This document shows positions 35,944-48,717 of a stretch of DNA of 64,000 nucleotides, piece after piece (within the stretch, counting starts at the first letter, position 1; each line of letters starts with the position of its first letter). The position numbers and the translations under genes are program-made. The notes below the pieces were generated by a model. It searched no databases. It was not told where the DNA came from and saw only the letters and a list, made by a program, of their open reading frames with translations. The stretch is taken from NCBI GenBank assembly GCA_023897205.1, contig JAHWDD010000003.1, positions 4,529,665 to 4,593,664 on the forward strand. Direction: 5' to 3'. The DNA is from Exophiala sp. HKRS030 (Eukaryota; Ascomycota; Eurotiomycetes; Chaetothyriales; Herpotrichiellaceae).

Positions 35944-38900
35944 ATGAGCGAAAAGGCAGAGAAAGACGATACCAGCCGGAATAGCGTCCAAACCTCACGC
36001 GACCCAACGACAGACAAGGAGGAGGAAAAGGAGAAGGAAGGAAGTTTCAAAGATTATATCCGTGTCTTTGGCTTCTGCGACAAATATGACTGGACTCTCA
36101 ACATTATTGCTTTCTTCTGTTCTATCGCGTCTGGAGCTACGCTCCCTCTCATGACAATAGTATTCGGCGGTTTTACGACAAGATTCAATAGCTTCGCCGA
36201 AGGCCGCTCTTCAGCCGCACAATTCAGAAATGATGTCGATGCCTTCGTACTATGGTTCATCTATCTTTTCATCGCAAGATTCGTCGTTACTTACATCGCT
36301 ACTGCAACAATCAACATATCTGCCATTCGAACCACTCGCGCCTTGCGACTAAAGTTCCTCGAGTGCACCCTCCGGCAAGAGGTATGGCACTTTGACAAAG
36401 CAAACCAAGGGGCAATAGCCTCACAAGTGACGATGAACGGGAATCGCATACAATCAGGTATCGCAGAACGCTTGGCATTTGTGGTACAGGCTCTCTCCTT
36501 GTTTTTCAGCGCCTTCATTGTCGCTCTGGCAACACAATGGAAGCTTGCTCTGATCACATTATCTGTGGTTCCCGTGATATTTCTGGTAACTGGGGTCTGC
36601 ATTGCTATTGATGCGGTTCAGGAAGCGAGAATTGTCAAAATCTATTCTCGAGCCGCAGTTCTGGCAGAAGAGGTTTTGTCTTCCATTCGGACAGTCAATG
36701 CCTTTTATGCAAAGGAAAAGATGTTGCGAAAGTATGATGTCTTCCTTCAACAAGCACACAAAGAAGGTAGTAAGAAGTCTCCGAACTATGGTGTCCTCTT
36801 TTCCACCGAGTACTTTTGTGTCTATAGCGCCATCGCGCTGTCCTTTTGGCAAGGATTCAGGATGTACCAGAGTGGAGAAGTCGAAGATGTGGGCAAAGTC
36901 TTTACGGTCGTGCTCTCTGTCACCATTGCTGCCACCGCTGTATCAACTATCGCTCCTCAAATACAAACCTTGACCAACGCCGCCTCTGCTGCGACCGAGC
37001 TTTTCGTCATCATTGACAAACAGACCTTGTTAGACCCATTGGACCCCACTGGTTTGCGGCCAGATACCTGCAATGGGGATATCGAGATCAAAAATCTCAA
37101 CTTTGCATATCCATCCCGTCCATCTGCACAGGTGCTGACGGATTTTGGCATCAAGATTCCCGCCGGCAAAACCACCGCACTTGTGGGTGCTTCTGGATCT
37201 GGAAAGAGCACACTAGTTGGACTACTCGAGCGATGGTACCTTCCTACATCAGGGCAAATTCTTCTTGATGGTATTGAACTCAAATCTTACAACATCAAAT
37301 GGCTGAGGTCTACACTGAGGCTTGTACAACAAGAACCGACTTTATTTCAAGGAACTGTTTTTGCAAATGTAGCTCGAGGATTCATTGATGCGCAACGCCA
37401 ACTTCCTCATGATGAGCAACTTCGTCTAGTTCGAGAGGCATGCAAAGCCAGCAACGCAGATGAATTCATCACGGATCTTCCACATGGCTACGACACTGAG
37501 GTCGGCGAAAGAGCTGGAACTCTAAGTGGTGGCCAAAGACAACGTATCGCGATCGCCAGATCAATCATCTCTAATCCCAAGATCCTACTTCTCGATGAAG
37601 CTACAAGTGCTCTCGATCCAAAGGCAGAAAAGGTTGTTCAAGATGCCCTCAATCGCGTATCACAAAACCGTACGACGCTCGTCATTGCCCACAAGCTGGC
37701 AACAGTCAAACGTGCAGACAACATTACAGTCGTTTCACAAGGCAGGATTGTTGAACAGGGAACTCACCAAGAACTTATTGATCGAGATGGACACTATGCG
37801 GCTCTCGTTCGCGCTCAAGATCTGAACTCTGGCGAAGAAGACGACACTCAGAACATTACCTCGGAGAAGGCAGTCTTAAATTCGACTGGCGAGCGAGTCG
37901 CCCTTCAACGCACAAATACAGCAGCCACCTCCATGGCCGGAGATCCCGAGAAGCAAAAGAAGCCAGTAGGCACTCTGAATTATTCACTGCTCAGGTGCAT
38001 CATCATAATGTTCTACGAGCAAAAGTCACTCTATTGGTGTTTCGCTGTGTCAACGATCGCATGTCTGATTGGTGGAGGAACCTTTCCGGCACAGGCACTC
38101 CTCTTTTCTCGACTGTTGACGATATTTCAGGTCACTGGTCAAGAAGCTAGGGATAGGGCGGACTTCTACGCTCTCATGTTCTTCGTGGTTGCTCTAGCAA
38201 ACCTGCTGGCTTACTTCGTGATCGGCTGGCTCTGCAACATCATCGGTCAAACTGTCACTCATCGATACCGTCTGGAAATGCTCCAACGCGTGTTAGATCA
38301 GGATGTGGAATTTTTCGACATTCCCGAAAACACATCTGGTGGCTTGACTTCTAAATTGACTACCCTCCCAACTCAGTTGCAAGAACTCATCAGTGCGAAT
38401 ATCCTCCTCGTGTTTATTGTTCTAGTCAATGTTGTTTCTTCCAGCGCTCTGGCGTTGGCATATGGTTGGAAACTGGCATTGGTGGTGATTTTCGGTACAC
38501 TGGTGCCCCTACTCGTCGCAGGGTATTTGCGCATCAGGCTCGAACTCAAACTCGAAGAGAAGAACTCGGCCAATTTTTCTGAAAGTGCTGGTTTAGCAAG
38601 CGAAGCAGTTTCGGCTATCCGCACAGTTGCATCCCTGACTCTCGAGTCTCAAGTCCTTGAAGAATATTCCAACTTACTTAGCAATATCGTTCTACGTTCT
38701 GTCAAGGCCTTGCTTTGGACTATGTTCTGGTTCACTCTGTCTCAATCCATCGAATTCCTCGCAATGGCCCTGGGCTTTTGGTATGGCAGTCGCTTGCTTG
38801 CCACAGGCGAATATACAACAGAACAATTCTATATCATCTTTGTGGGTGTCCTCTTCGCTGGCCAGGCTGCGGGGCAATTCTTCTCCTATTCAACGAGCTT

Positions 38901-39744
38901 GACAAAAGCCCAGGGAGCTGCGAATTATATATTGTGGCTACGCAGTCTAAAGTCAACGATACGTGAGTCCGACGAGAACCGAGATATTGGCCCGGATGGT
39001 GACGGTCCTGTTGATATCGAAGATGTAGAATTTCGATATCGTCAAAGAGAAAGCTCAAGGGTTCTTCGTGGTATTTCAATGTCGATTAAGCCAGGATCAT
39101 TCATTGCATATGTTGGGGCCTCTGGCTGTGGCAAGTCGACCATCATCGCACTCCTTGAGCGTTTCTATGATCCGACCAGTGGTCGAATATGTCTTTCACA
39201 CAAGGACATTGCAACCATGTCTCCAAGGTTATACCGCGGGCATATGAGTCTAGTTCAACAAGAACCTACTCTTTACCAAGGTTCTGTTAAGGAGAACGTT
39301 GCTCTGGGTCTGGATTTTGAACCTTCAGAAGAACAGATCAAGGAAGCCTGTCGAAAGGCAAATGCTCTCGATTTCATCGTCTCACTTCCTGAAGGCTTTG
39401 ATACACCTTGTGGGTCGCGTGGACTTCAATTCTCAGGTGGACAGCGACAGCGAATTGCTATAGCTAGAGCTTTGATACGCAATCCTCGTTTGTTACTCCT
39501 CGATGAGGCCACCTCGGCACTAGACACACAGTCCGAACGCCTCGTCCAAGCTGCATTGGACGAAGCAACCCTGAGCCGCACCACGATTGCCGTCGCCCAC
39601 CGACTGTCCACTATCAAACACGCGGACATGATATTTGTCTTTGCAAATGGTAAGATAGCCGAGATGGGAACGCACATGGAGTTGCAGAAATTGAAAGGCA
39701 GATACTACCAGATGTGTCTGGCACAGTCCTTGGATCAACCTTGA
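35944..39744 (+). CDS. ABCB/MDR full-size ABC transporter, intronless
   Basis: This ATP-driven efflux pump of 1266 residues has the layout TMD1-NBD1-TMD2-NBD2, like P-glycoprotein and fungal Pmd1. NBD1: Walker A GASGSGKST (about 415-423), signature LSGGQ (527-531), Walker B ILLLDEA (547-553). NBD2: Walker A GASGCGKST (1058-1066), signature FSGGQ (1163-1167), Walker B LLLLDEA (1183-1189). Both nucleotide sites keep the catalytic Glu. The residue change in signature 2 (F for L) is slight. The acidic, Lys-rich N-terminus (about 1-45) precedes the first helix. The start at 35944 is the first in-frame ATG; the 95 codons before it begin at TTG. No intron is present, unlike nearly all its neighbours. 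It is divergent from a Zn2Cys6 gene that probably controls it; the cargo is unknown. Confidence 0.95.
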   Translation: MSEKAEKDDTSRNSVQTSRDPTTDKEEEKEKEGSFKDYIRVFGFCDKYDWTLNIIAFFCSIASGATLPLMTIVFGGFTTRFNSFAEGRSSAAQFRNDVDAFVLWFIYLFIARFVVTYIATATINISAIRTTRALRLKFLECTLRQEVWHFDKANQGAIASQVTMNGNRIQSGIAERLAFVVQALSLFFSAFIVALATQWKLALITLSVVPVIFLVTGVCIAIDAVQEARIVKIYSRAAVLAEEVLSSIRTVNAFYAKEKMLRKYDVFLQQAHKEGSKKSPNYGVLFSTEYFCVYSAIALSFWQGFRMYQSGEVEDVGKVFTVVLSVTIAATAVSTIAPQIQTLTNAASAATELFVIIDKQTLLDPLDPTGLRPDTCNGDIEIKNLNFAYPSRPSAQVLTDFGIKIPAGKTTALVGASGSGKSTLVGLLERWYLPTSGQILLDGIELKSYNIKWLRSTLRLVQQEPTLFQGTVFANVARGFIDAQRQLPHDEQLRLVREACKASNADEFITDLPHGYDTEVGERAGTLSGGQRQRIAIARSIISNPKILLLDEATSALDPKAEKVVQDALNRVSQNRTTLVIAHKLATVKRADNITVVSQGRIVEQGTHQELIDRDGHYAALVRAQDLNSGEEDDTQNITSEKAVLNSTGERVALQRTNTAATSMAGDPEKQKKPVGTLNYSLLRCIIIMFYEQKSLYWCFAVSTIACLIGGGTFPAQALLFSRLLTIFQVTGQEARDRADFYALMFFVVALANLLAYFVIGWLCNIIGQTVTHRYRLEMLQRVLDQDVEFFDIPENTSGGLTSKLTTLPTQLQELISANILLVFIVLVNVVSSSALALAYGWKLALVVIFGTLVPLLVAGYLRIRLELKLEEKNSANFSESAGLASEAVSAIRTVASLTLESQVLEEYSNLLSNIVLRSVKALLWTMFWFTLSQSIEFLAMALGFWYGSRLLATGEYTTEQFYIIFVGVLFAGQAAGQFFSYSTSLTKAQGAANYILWLRSLKSTIRESDENRDIGPDGDGPVDIEDVEFRYRQRESSRVLRGISMSIKPGSFIAYVGASGCGKSTIIALLERFYDPTSGRICLSHKDIATMSPRLYRGHMSLVQQEPTLYQGSVKENVALGLDFEPSEEQIKEACRKANALDFIVSLPEGFDTPCGSRGLQFSGGQRQRIAIARALIRNPRLLLLDEATSALDTQSERLVQAALDEATLSRTTIAVAHRLSTIKHADMIFVFANGKIAEMGTHMELQKLKGRYYQMCLAQSLDQP

Positions 39745-40397
39745 TTTGGCGGAGTCTACCCTACTCATGAATATGCATTGTAACAAAAGAAATTGAGCCT
39801 TATTTAATTTTGACTTCTCTTCCACATCAACATTTTAACGATATAGTGTCGTTATCTAATTCACCGCATTTTAGAGTTTTGCCTAGTCCATAATCTGGTC
39901 CCTATAATTGATCAAAGAATTGAAACTGCCCCATGCCTCTCGTCTCCCTCTTGTGGTTCGAGAGAAGACTACATCCAAGAAAAGAATTGCAGATGGCTCC
40001 GTAAGCGTTGGGACAAAAGACTTCGCAAGTTTGCTAGAAGTGATGGGATGGCCATACCCACAGCCGCTTAGGATGAGGGAAGTGGAACGGGACAGCTTGG
40101 ATGATCATGATGATTGTCGTCATATGCTTGCATCCAGCTTCGCGTTGCTCGGTATGACGCACCGCTTGAGGCGATATGGACAGTTGGGCTGGATTAAGTC
40201 AGATTACTAGTTGCGATGTATGGCTTGCATGAACAATGATGAGACTGTAAGTGAGTAAGATGGCTCATGTGTCAATACTCGTCTACTAGTCCCTAAAAAT
40301 CCCATCTCAACTTTAGTATTATTGTTGCGGTTATCGAGGCAGGTGTTTGAAATTTGTACATGAACGTGCCAGCCTTATTCAAGTCCGTATCCGTCGC
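39745..40397. other. Convergent 3' flank
   Basis: This 650-bp gap separates the ends of the pump (+) and the CHY-finger gene (-). A 100-codon plus-strand frame at 39908-40210 has no recognisable features. Confidence 0.5.
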
Positions 40398-43204
40398 TCA
40401 AGTCTTCTTCTCTGCTGCCGGCTTCCTGTGAGTATACTTCCTCTTCTCCTTCCTCGACATTTTTTCTTTGTCCCTCGTACCACGGCCACCTTCCCAGAAC
40501 CCACTTCCAGCTGCTTTTCTCCTTCTCACGACACTCTTTCCACAGAAGCCGCAATCCTCCGGTCTGAATCTCTGCTCACGGCTACACCAGCCACACAACA
40601 TGCGCTCCGCGCGATCATTGACATGGGGTTCGGCAGCGTCGTGGCACCGATCACAAGGATAGACACGGCCACAGCACGAGAAGCGAAACCAACGGTAGGA
40701 ATGGGCATAGTGTGCGCAAGTTCCATTGAGAGCTAGTGGTGTACCAGATGTCACACCTAGATTCTCACGTTTGGTTTTACGTAGGGAAGATCGGAGGAAG
40801 TCTCCAGGGCCAGACGCAGAAATTTGGCTTCGGGGAACTTGAAACTCATCTTCATGTGGCAGGACCGACAAACTTGTATGGGTGTGTCTCCACGGACCGA
40901 AATCATCCCTGGCGGAGTTGGGAATGTAGTGGAACAATTTGCACATGTGGGTTGAAAGGTTGAGGGAAGGAGGTCTACCACTGTGCATCCAGTCAGGTCG
41001 AGCGTGCCCGCACGAACGGAGTGAGCGTGCAGAGGAAGTGGGTGATAGTTGATGGTGAATGGAGTAGAACATTTGGGACAAGTCTCGTTGCGAGTGCTCA
41101 ATGTCGATATGGTCGAACCCGTGGTTGATGACGACGATGCATCGCTAGGTTTGATGTTCAAGACCTCCAGCTGAGTCTTGCATCGTAGACATCTGAGAGA
41201 CAGGGAAATGGTGGACAAGATCAAGAGCTCAATACCGTGAAGTTCGATGTTAGGAAAAGAAAGTGAGATTCCCTTTGCTGCATTGTTCAGTGCGGATGGC
41301 AGGCTCGCACCACCCGCTGCTTCATTCAAATCGTCATCATCTTGGTCGGATTCTGCCGTATTATCTTGTGAGTCGTAACTTCCAGAGTCAGAATCAGAAA
41401 CAGAGTCTTGCTCCTCCCATTCCACAGGCCTGGGTATGAACCTTACGTGAGGACGGTCATGATCTGGAATGATGCCCCTTATATCTTCGGGGTTTCCGGA
41501 GCTGGATCTGAAGAGTGTCCTTGAAGTTCTGGGAGCTTTTGATTACTGACATCTTCTGAAGACTCTTGGTTCTTCAGCGGTGGTTCAGTTGCCCAAGTCT
41601 GGATATTCTGCACCAAAAAGTTGATATGCGCCATGAGCGTCATTGAGAGCTCTTCGCGAGCATGTCGCTCGAACGCGAATTCAACACGCTCTGCATCGGA
41701 TCCGTAGACGTCCTTCAGGTGGATTGTGCACGGCTCCAGGTTGTATAACTTTGGAACATGGAGTTGAATTTCTTTCAAGGACTGTAGGGAGACAGGCAGC
41801 TTTCCAGGAAGATTAGCCTTGATCGGGATTGTGAATAAAATCCCATCGGAGGTCTTTGAGAACCCTGGTAGACGTCCCATACGAGCTTCAAGTTGACGAA
41901 CATCCCTCTGACGGTGGGCTAGAGCATAAGACCGTTGTTGATTCGTCCAAGAAGGCAATGGAGGAGCCAGCCTAATGGGTTCCGGGGATGGCGTGAGGTA
42001 TCGTGTATTCAAGGAGACTGAGACATCGGCTTTCTTCTCAGCGTTGGCAATGATCTTGATAGTCTGAGCCTTTTCAGTCTTCAAGAAGTGTTCGAGATTC
42101 TTGTCCAACTCATTGAACAGTGTCAAGAGTGTCTTCGCAGGGCCTTGTCTAACCAGGCCTTCGAAGCCCCTTTCGACATTGATCTGATAGCCTCGTGGCA
42201 TTTCGGAATTGGTGATCCGGAGTGTGGGCACTCCATCTTTAGGATAGTTCTTGGGAATGCTCAAGGTACAATGCAAACCGGCCAATTCAAATGGGAAATC
42301 GGGATCTGATGGGTTCAAAATAAAAGTAAGGACAGTGTATGCCTCGTTGTCTTCTCGAGTACCAGGAAACCTCTTCACCAACTGGCCAATCTGGAATTCG
42401 CGTGGATTTGTTTGTTGCAGCTGTGATACGGGTTTCCTGATAACAGAATTGTTCGGTGTGCGACTCTTTGAGCCTTGGGTTTCACCTATATGTGTGCGCT
42501 CTCGTACCGCTCCGGCTGACTGTTGGAAGGCTGTTTGGCCATTGGCGTCTCCTACATGTCGATATAGGCAATTCAAGCCTTCCCGACAACCTGATGATTG
42601 AGTCAGCTATTGTGCAAACTTCTAGCAACACGACATCTTCGCGCTGAAATCAGATCTAAAACTCGAACTGATCACATGATCTGGGGTTTGATAGAGGACC
42701 GCAGTATACCACCGGACGGTCAAGCTCTCATTGAATTCAAATGGGTAAAAGCCGGGTTCGGAATACCTTTGCCTGTATTGAAAAATCGACACGCGCCCGG
42801 TCGCAGATTCTTCTGGGCTGGTGGCCGCTTAGAAACCTCGCTGGCATCACCATGAATTTCTTCTCTGCCTCTCTGGCTGTCAGACACTAGCGAATCAGAG
42901 TTAGTTCGACAGACCACCAGCGAAGCAAGTCAGTGGTATATTGGATGTGTGGTCATGTGCAGCCCGCTTTTGTTGCCCTGCCGAGTGTGATCTTCGACAT
43001 CAGGCCGAGTGGTGTTCGCTGATAGCCAAGATTGGGTGGGAAGCAGTGGACAGTTCGCTAAGGAAGATGCGACTGCAGAATTGGGGGCGGCATCGAACAG
43101 CGAAGCCACCCGTGGGATGCACAATGTGTGATAGGTTCTCACATGGTTGTGGGTGCCTAGGAATTAGACGAGTAATGATGCTTACCGAGCCTGTCTTGTG
43201 ACAT
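40398..43204 (-). CDS. CCCH plus CHY zinc-finger protein, two single-base frameshifts
   Basis: This is a roughly 775-codon protein, probably a zinc-dependent RNA or ubiquitin-linked factor; its function is unknown. Exons: 43204-43186 (MSQDRL, tentative), 42886-42767, and 42590-40398. Splicing the second intron (42591-42766) creates a perfect CCCH finger C-x8-C-x5-C-x3-H (CRFFNTG-KGC...NCLYRH). The middle (FILNPSDPDFPFELAGLHCTLSIPKNYP) is RWD-like. Then comes an acidic linker and several CxxC pairs (LRCLRC, CPKC, CANC, CRSC). The C-terminal CHY finger is CAHYAHSYRWFRFSCCGRVYPCDRCHD...CGWCSREQRFRPEDCGFCG. Two frame breaks: at the GGGG run 41489-41492 (...APETP then EDIRGIIPD) and at about 40807-40811 (after KFLRL). 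One added base at each restores a continuous conserved protein. The first intron (299 bp) is long, so the start is uncertain. Confidence 0.8.
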
Positions 43205-46200
43205 TCAGTGATGTGTTGGCCACGACGATGACCACAACAATAACCACACGGCTGATAGAGAAAGGTAAGAGGACCACTGGGAGGCTGATATGAACCAGCC
43301 CTGTCGAGGTGAACAAACTTCCGGGTGTTGATCGGTTGATGATCGAGTCGCTTGTGGCAGGCTAGCTAGTGGATTATGCGAAGGTCAAACCTCCATGCGA
43401 TGGGCTTGGATCGTTGGTGATCACTTGACCTGCGACAAGAAACACAAAGTGTAATACCAAGCACGGGATCGTGATATGAATAAGGTCTTGCAGGATCTGG
43501 GCGCGCGGAGGCGGAAGGGATGGTGGCTTGAGCAAAAGAAGTTGGAACTTGGAACAAAGTCGCGGAGGTTGCATCAACCGTGCATGAACAGGCAGATGCG
43601 AACAGGTCAAGTGATGTGATTTCATCCATTTACTTTGCATTCGATGCGACTTTTGCCACGGTGGTATGTATCTATAGAGGAATCTATCTTTCTTTGCTAG
43701 TCACGTAACTACCGGCCGGTGATAGGCCGTTCGGATGAAGCTGTAATTGTAGCGGCGAAGCATCATCTACTGTTTACTACATCTGGAAACTGGAGAATAC
43801 AGGGAAGAGGCCGGCGAAGATTCTTTTCACTGTGTGAGTCCTCGGGAGTCACCCACAGCAATGCTGACATTGGTTTATTTCTTGTTTGGCAACGATCATC
43901 ACCACTGACAAGTTCGGGAAGGCCTTACTTTCTGTGGTTGGATATGTCATTGCGTCGGTCGGGACATTGTTCCTGCTAAAGAATATTGAACTTCAAATGC
44001 CGATGGAGATTCCATGGCATTTTGAGTTGGTTAACGACCATATTTCGCCCATCTTTCGCTAAGAGGTCATCTCGGGAGGTTGGGAGTGACATCACCATTC
44101 GTAATTGCTTAACGGCTCGAATACTAACCCTTGAACTTGGATGTTTTTTCCTTGCTCCTGCTCTCAGTATCTTCGGAAGCTTGAGCCACAAAATGAACAC
44201 GAAGATCAGGTACTTCGAGCAAACACTTGTCTTTTGCCATTACATGTATCATACATATCAAGCGTTTGAATCCAATGCCATGTATTGAACGTTACTCCGT
44301 ACCCCGTTCACTTGAGTTGCAGCCCAGACAGAAGGCGAACCTCAGACCGCATGCCGTAGACATCTACTCCTACAAGCAAGCTCCCTCTTCTCCATTCTTA
44401 CAGTGTCTTCCAGACGTTGTCATTCTGGGTACGCAAGTGAGTAGGCAGTAGCTCCTGGTCCGACTTTCAAAGGAGCCTGGTCTACCAAATCTAAGGTGAC
44501 AGAGGCATGTATCCTCAATTCAACACCCCACGCCGAAGGGTTGTCATCCCACGGCAAAACGCCTCTCTTGATCGAGCTCATTACGTGACCTTTCATGTTC
44601 TATGGCAAGCATCTCACCACCCAACGTTTCCCCTACATGTCTTCGCTTCGTTGGACCCAAAGCATTCTCTTCAGAGGTATGAGTTTGATACTCCATAGTG
44701 CAGTGCTTGTCAGCGAGATCCTTCCACCAGCCTGTACCAAAAGAACACAAGGCGCCCACAATATCTGAGTGTACGCATCCAAGACAAGTCCCAAGACAAG
44801 TCCCAGTTACTTGGACATGGGAAACCTACAACTCCATGAACATCATGGTTGCACGGCGATTGACCGATCTCGATTCCTGCATCCCCCCGCTTTGCTATCT
44901 TCTGCTCCTTGCAATTCCTTCCCTGCAACTGGTGTATGTACTTAATCCAATTCTAAGCCAATTCCTTCTTGCAGGTTGATTGGGCTGCCCGCTTGCATTT
45001 TCGCGACCCATGTCAACAACTGGCATCTGCATATTTGCAGGCCGTCTACCGTCACTTCGGATATGCGTCTCCATTAGGCTTTGAGGTCCTTGATGCGATG
45101 ACATGTTCATTGTCCACGCGACACAATCTCGCTTATTTCATAACCTGGTAGCGGCCAACAGCATCCGCGATCCCCGTGTGCCAAAGCCAGGGAAATAGTT
45201 CAACACGCTACGGATTTCCTGGATCCCAGGTTTGTCTCAAATCCCCAGAAACTCCGGCTTTCAATGTTGATGATGCCCTGGCTTACGTGGGGCCCTAGTA
45301 TTCTGTACTAAGATCCTTTTAGATAACACTGACCTTGGCACCCCCTCAACTAATACATGGATTATCTCCAGACATGTCATTACCGGTGTCTGTTTACCAA
45401 ACACCATCTCAGACGACCTGCTCGAATGGTAGATTCATAAATGAGATACTGTCTTTGTGGTTTGTCTCTGCATATCGGTTATGTGCACCCTACATGGTAC
45501 CTACGATAGTCGTGACCTCAAGGATTGCCTGGGCCAAGCGTTATTGCACAATCAAGCTGTCACGATCTTTGTCACAATAGGCCGTTGTTCGCTGTAAGCG
45601 AGCAGCATCCTCCTTCGAGACCGTTGACAAGGATTGCTTGCATCAGCCTGTTATGAAGTTCGGAGCTTTCTTCCAAACAATGTTAGAAATAGCTATCAAC
45701 AAAGTATCCGGCCTACCAGCGGCTTTGTTTGTTCATGTAAGTCTAACAAATTCTGGATGGCATTATAGCACCGGATAGAGTTTGATACTCTTTTCATCTG
45801 CTGGTAGGCTCTAGTGTTGAATTTCTGGTGTGAGAGATATCAGCTTTGAAAATTGTCTAGGACTGTCTCTTGCACATGTGTTTTCATAAATGTAATGAAA
45901 GCATCCGGCTTCGATCGTTCTCGCGCAAAGACCGGGATCTGAAAACCAGGGCTTGGTTTTTTCGTTAACGTAGTTGCGAACCAAAGCTATCAGACGCACG
46001 ATCCAAAACCACTACATCGCATGTCGGTAGATTGATAGAAGACATTTAACAGCGAAGCGTCAATCATCAAGAGAGAGTTGCAGGGTTCGTGAACCACCGA
46101 AATGCACAGTATTTCTAGTTAGTTAGAAGTTCGCGCAGGGAAGGTTAGAAGACGGACGTCGTCGAGGACGCCATGTCCACCGAATCTCCACCGTTAATGC

Positions 46201-48087
46201 TTGTCTTGATGCAATGTGTAAAGACGTGTGAGTTTTGGCTTTTGGCGCTCTGCAAGACACGCGTCTTGCATGCCTGCACACGAAAGCACATGTCGTGTCG
46301 TTTGGGGGTCCAGATCCACGAGTAAGCTTCAATTGCTCTGTTTTGCTTCCAAAGTCTAATGAGCGCGCGTCGGTCAACAATGAATATGGTCACCGTCGCA
46401 GACAATAGGAAATTAATGTCGCAGAAGAGTCCATGTTGCTCCTCGGCTCTGCTGCTAGCACGGCTTGCTTACGCACGATGCAGTCGATCCATATACACGG
46501 AGTGCGTAGCGAAATCTGCACTCCGATTTCATTATTCTCACGACTACATACGATGTGTCAAAGCGATGCATTTTTAATGGAAGAGTGCGCAACACTGCAC
46601 CTCAGGGACACGATCGAGGATTTCGGAGGTGCACATGCATAATGGGCCGGTATCAGCAACTTCACGTGCCGCGACCATCAGCCTTGCTTCACAGGACTTC
46701 AGTCCACTCTCATAATAGATCTCCACCGCCTCTGACCAGAACTTTTGGATTTACACCTGGCTGGTAGGTACGTCTGGCAGAAGCAGACACGCCGCCGTCC
46801 AGATCTATATCACTATCTATCTGGTCCAGCACTCGCTGAACCCACTTGACTGCCACCTCCCAGACAATCGCACGGCCCCACTGATCTGCCGTTATCGATT
46901 TTCGCTGATGGGTCCTGATTCCACACTCTCCGAGACATCGTCCCCAGGTAGTGGAGTGTGCACTGTACCGTACAAAATCTCACAAAGTACACTCCGCACT
47001 GTTTTGATAGTCAGGTCCGATGCATCTCGGGGTGGTCAGCACCGAAAGTGGCGGTGGATCACCGGTATATCGGAGGGCTGATGAAGGATGATTCTCCAGC
47101 CTCGGAGGTCATCTACACATGCGCCGTAGGATTTGCAGGAAAGGGTTATGATTCTTTTCTCAGGCGTGTGGCGGGGCTTTCCATCACCGCCTACCAGTAG
47201 CCCTCATGGCCATAGCCTCAGACGGGCAGCATCAGTAAGACCTTGGCGTCAGCGTCTCGATGGGGATGCTGGAAAAAACCCCGTGTGGTAGTAACGCACT
47301 CTGTACATTCATCTTTGGCTCCTCCTTGTCTCTTGCTGTCTCTGCCAACGACAGGCACTTGCTTTTTGGAAATCATGGCAAACGCTGAATGATTAGGCGC
47401 ATCGCCTGCTCATCATTCGAGCCTTGAAAGTTTTGCTCGAAGCGACAATATGTGATTAGACCACCTTGGCAGTCGTAAGCAATCATGATACAGGCATTTC
47501 TCTCACGATGCTAGATCGGTCTCCGATCCCCTGAATATTTTGATATCCTCAAAATGCAGCGGTGGAAAGGAGCTCAATACATCTGGAATATTCTGTGTGA
47601 GGGGTGGAAATTTACCTCGTGATTGACATGGTGTTCTAGCCTGGCTAGCTCGAAGTGAGTTGGGTCCATCCTCAGGTGCAGGGGCCCACGCAGGATTAAT
47701 TCTCCGTACATACCCCAGACGGAAGGACGATAGATACACACCTGGGTATAATCCATGCACTATGTTAGACTAATGCGTAGCGCATCACACGCACGCGTGT
47801 CCGACGGCTGATGCATGGGCAAATTTCGCCTATGCAAATCGATGCAAAAACAACACTGTCCTCACAGGGTCTAAAAGAATTTATCCATCCGCAGACGAGA
47901 TTCCGCGGCACATTCCGTGTCGACGTTGAAAATGGCAACACGTTGAAGAGGAAACCCCTGCTCGTGTGTTCATACCCTTGATTCCTGGAGGGATGCCACC
48001 ATAATCCGCCGGCTGAGGAGACATCTCGCCTCTCAAGGATGCCCGGCTTACACTCCACCCGAAGCAAGCATCAATTTAGTGTCTTCT

Positions 48088-48717
48088 TCATGAATAGACG
48101 AAGATTAACCCTATAGGCAACCCAGATAGACGTAGACAATTGTGTATCATATGACCGTTTACGACGGAAACGACTAATTTCAACGTCCATCGACAAAATT
48201 TTCCCAATTTGAGATGAGTGAAGGTGTCGTGGTGCATTGCGAGGGCGATGCCTAATTGTACTTCGTCTCCAAGGTACAAGCCTAGCTTGTGTGGGAGTTG
48301 ACGACAAGTTTGGACCAGCTGGGTACCAAATGTATCGAATCTCGAGAGATTGCATCGACTTCTCGAGACGCATATCGTGTCGCCGAACGACGGTCCTTTG
48401 AATAGGTTGGACTTAGGGTCCCAGTGTAGCAGTTGCACGAACGATAGAAGATTGAAACACTGACACCCGTCGATGATACGAAGATCTTCTAGTAAGTGTA
48501 TGGAGTACTGTAGCGTCTTGCTCTTTGACCTTGATGGTACAGAGTACATCCTCAGGGGACTACGGGCATGTGCATACTTGCAGCACACCTCTTTCACCAA
48601 CATAGAAGGCCCGTCTTTGATACAACAAGGGCCTTGGCTTGAAACAATCACAGCTTGGTCACAAACCTCAAGTATCCCGAATGGTGACCATCTGTTTCCA
48701 TTAAAGTCCAGGCACAC
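48088..48717 (-). other. Unassigned 209-codon open frame, possible eroded gene
   Basis: This is the longest frame in the gene-poor interval. Parts such as HLLEDLRIIDGCQCFNLLSFVQLL and AMHHDTFTHLKLGKF have the leucine spacing seen in fungal F-box/LRR-like proteins, but the match is weak. Same-strand fragments at 47503-47760 and 48648-48990 could be further pieces of one decayed gene. No start-to-stop model with good introns was found. Confidence 0.2.
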
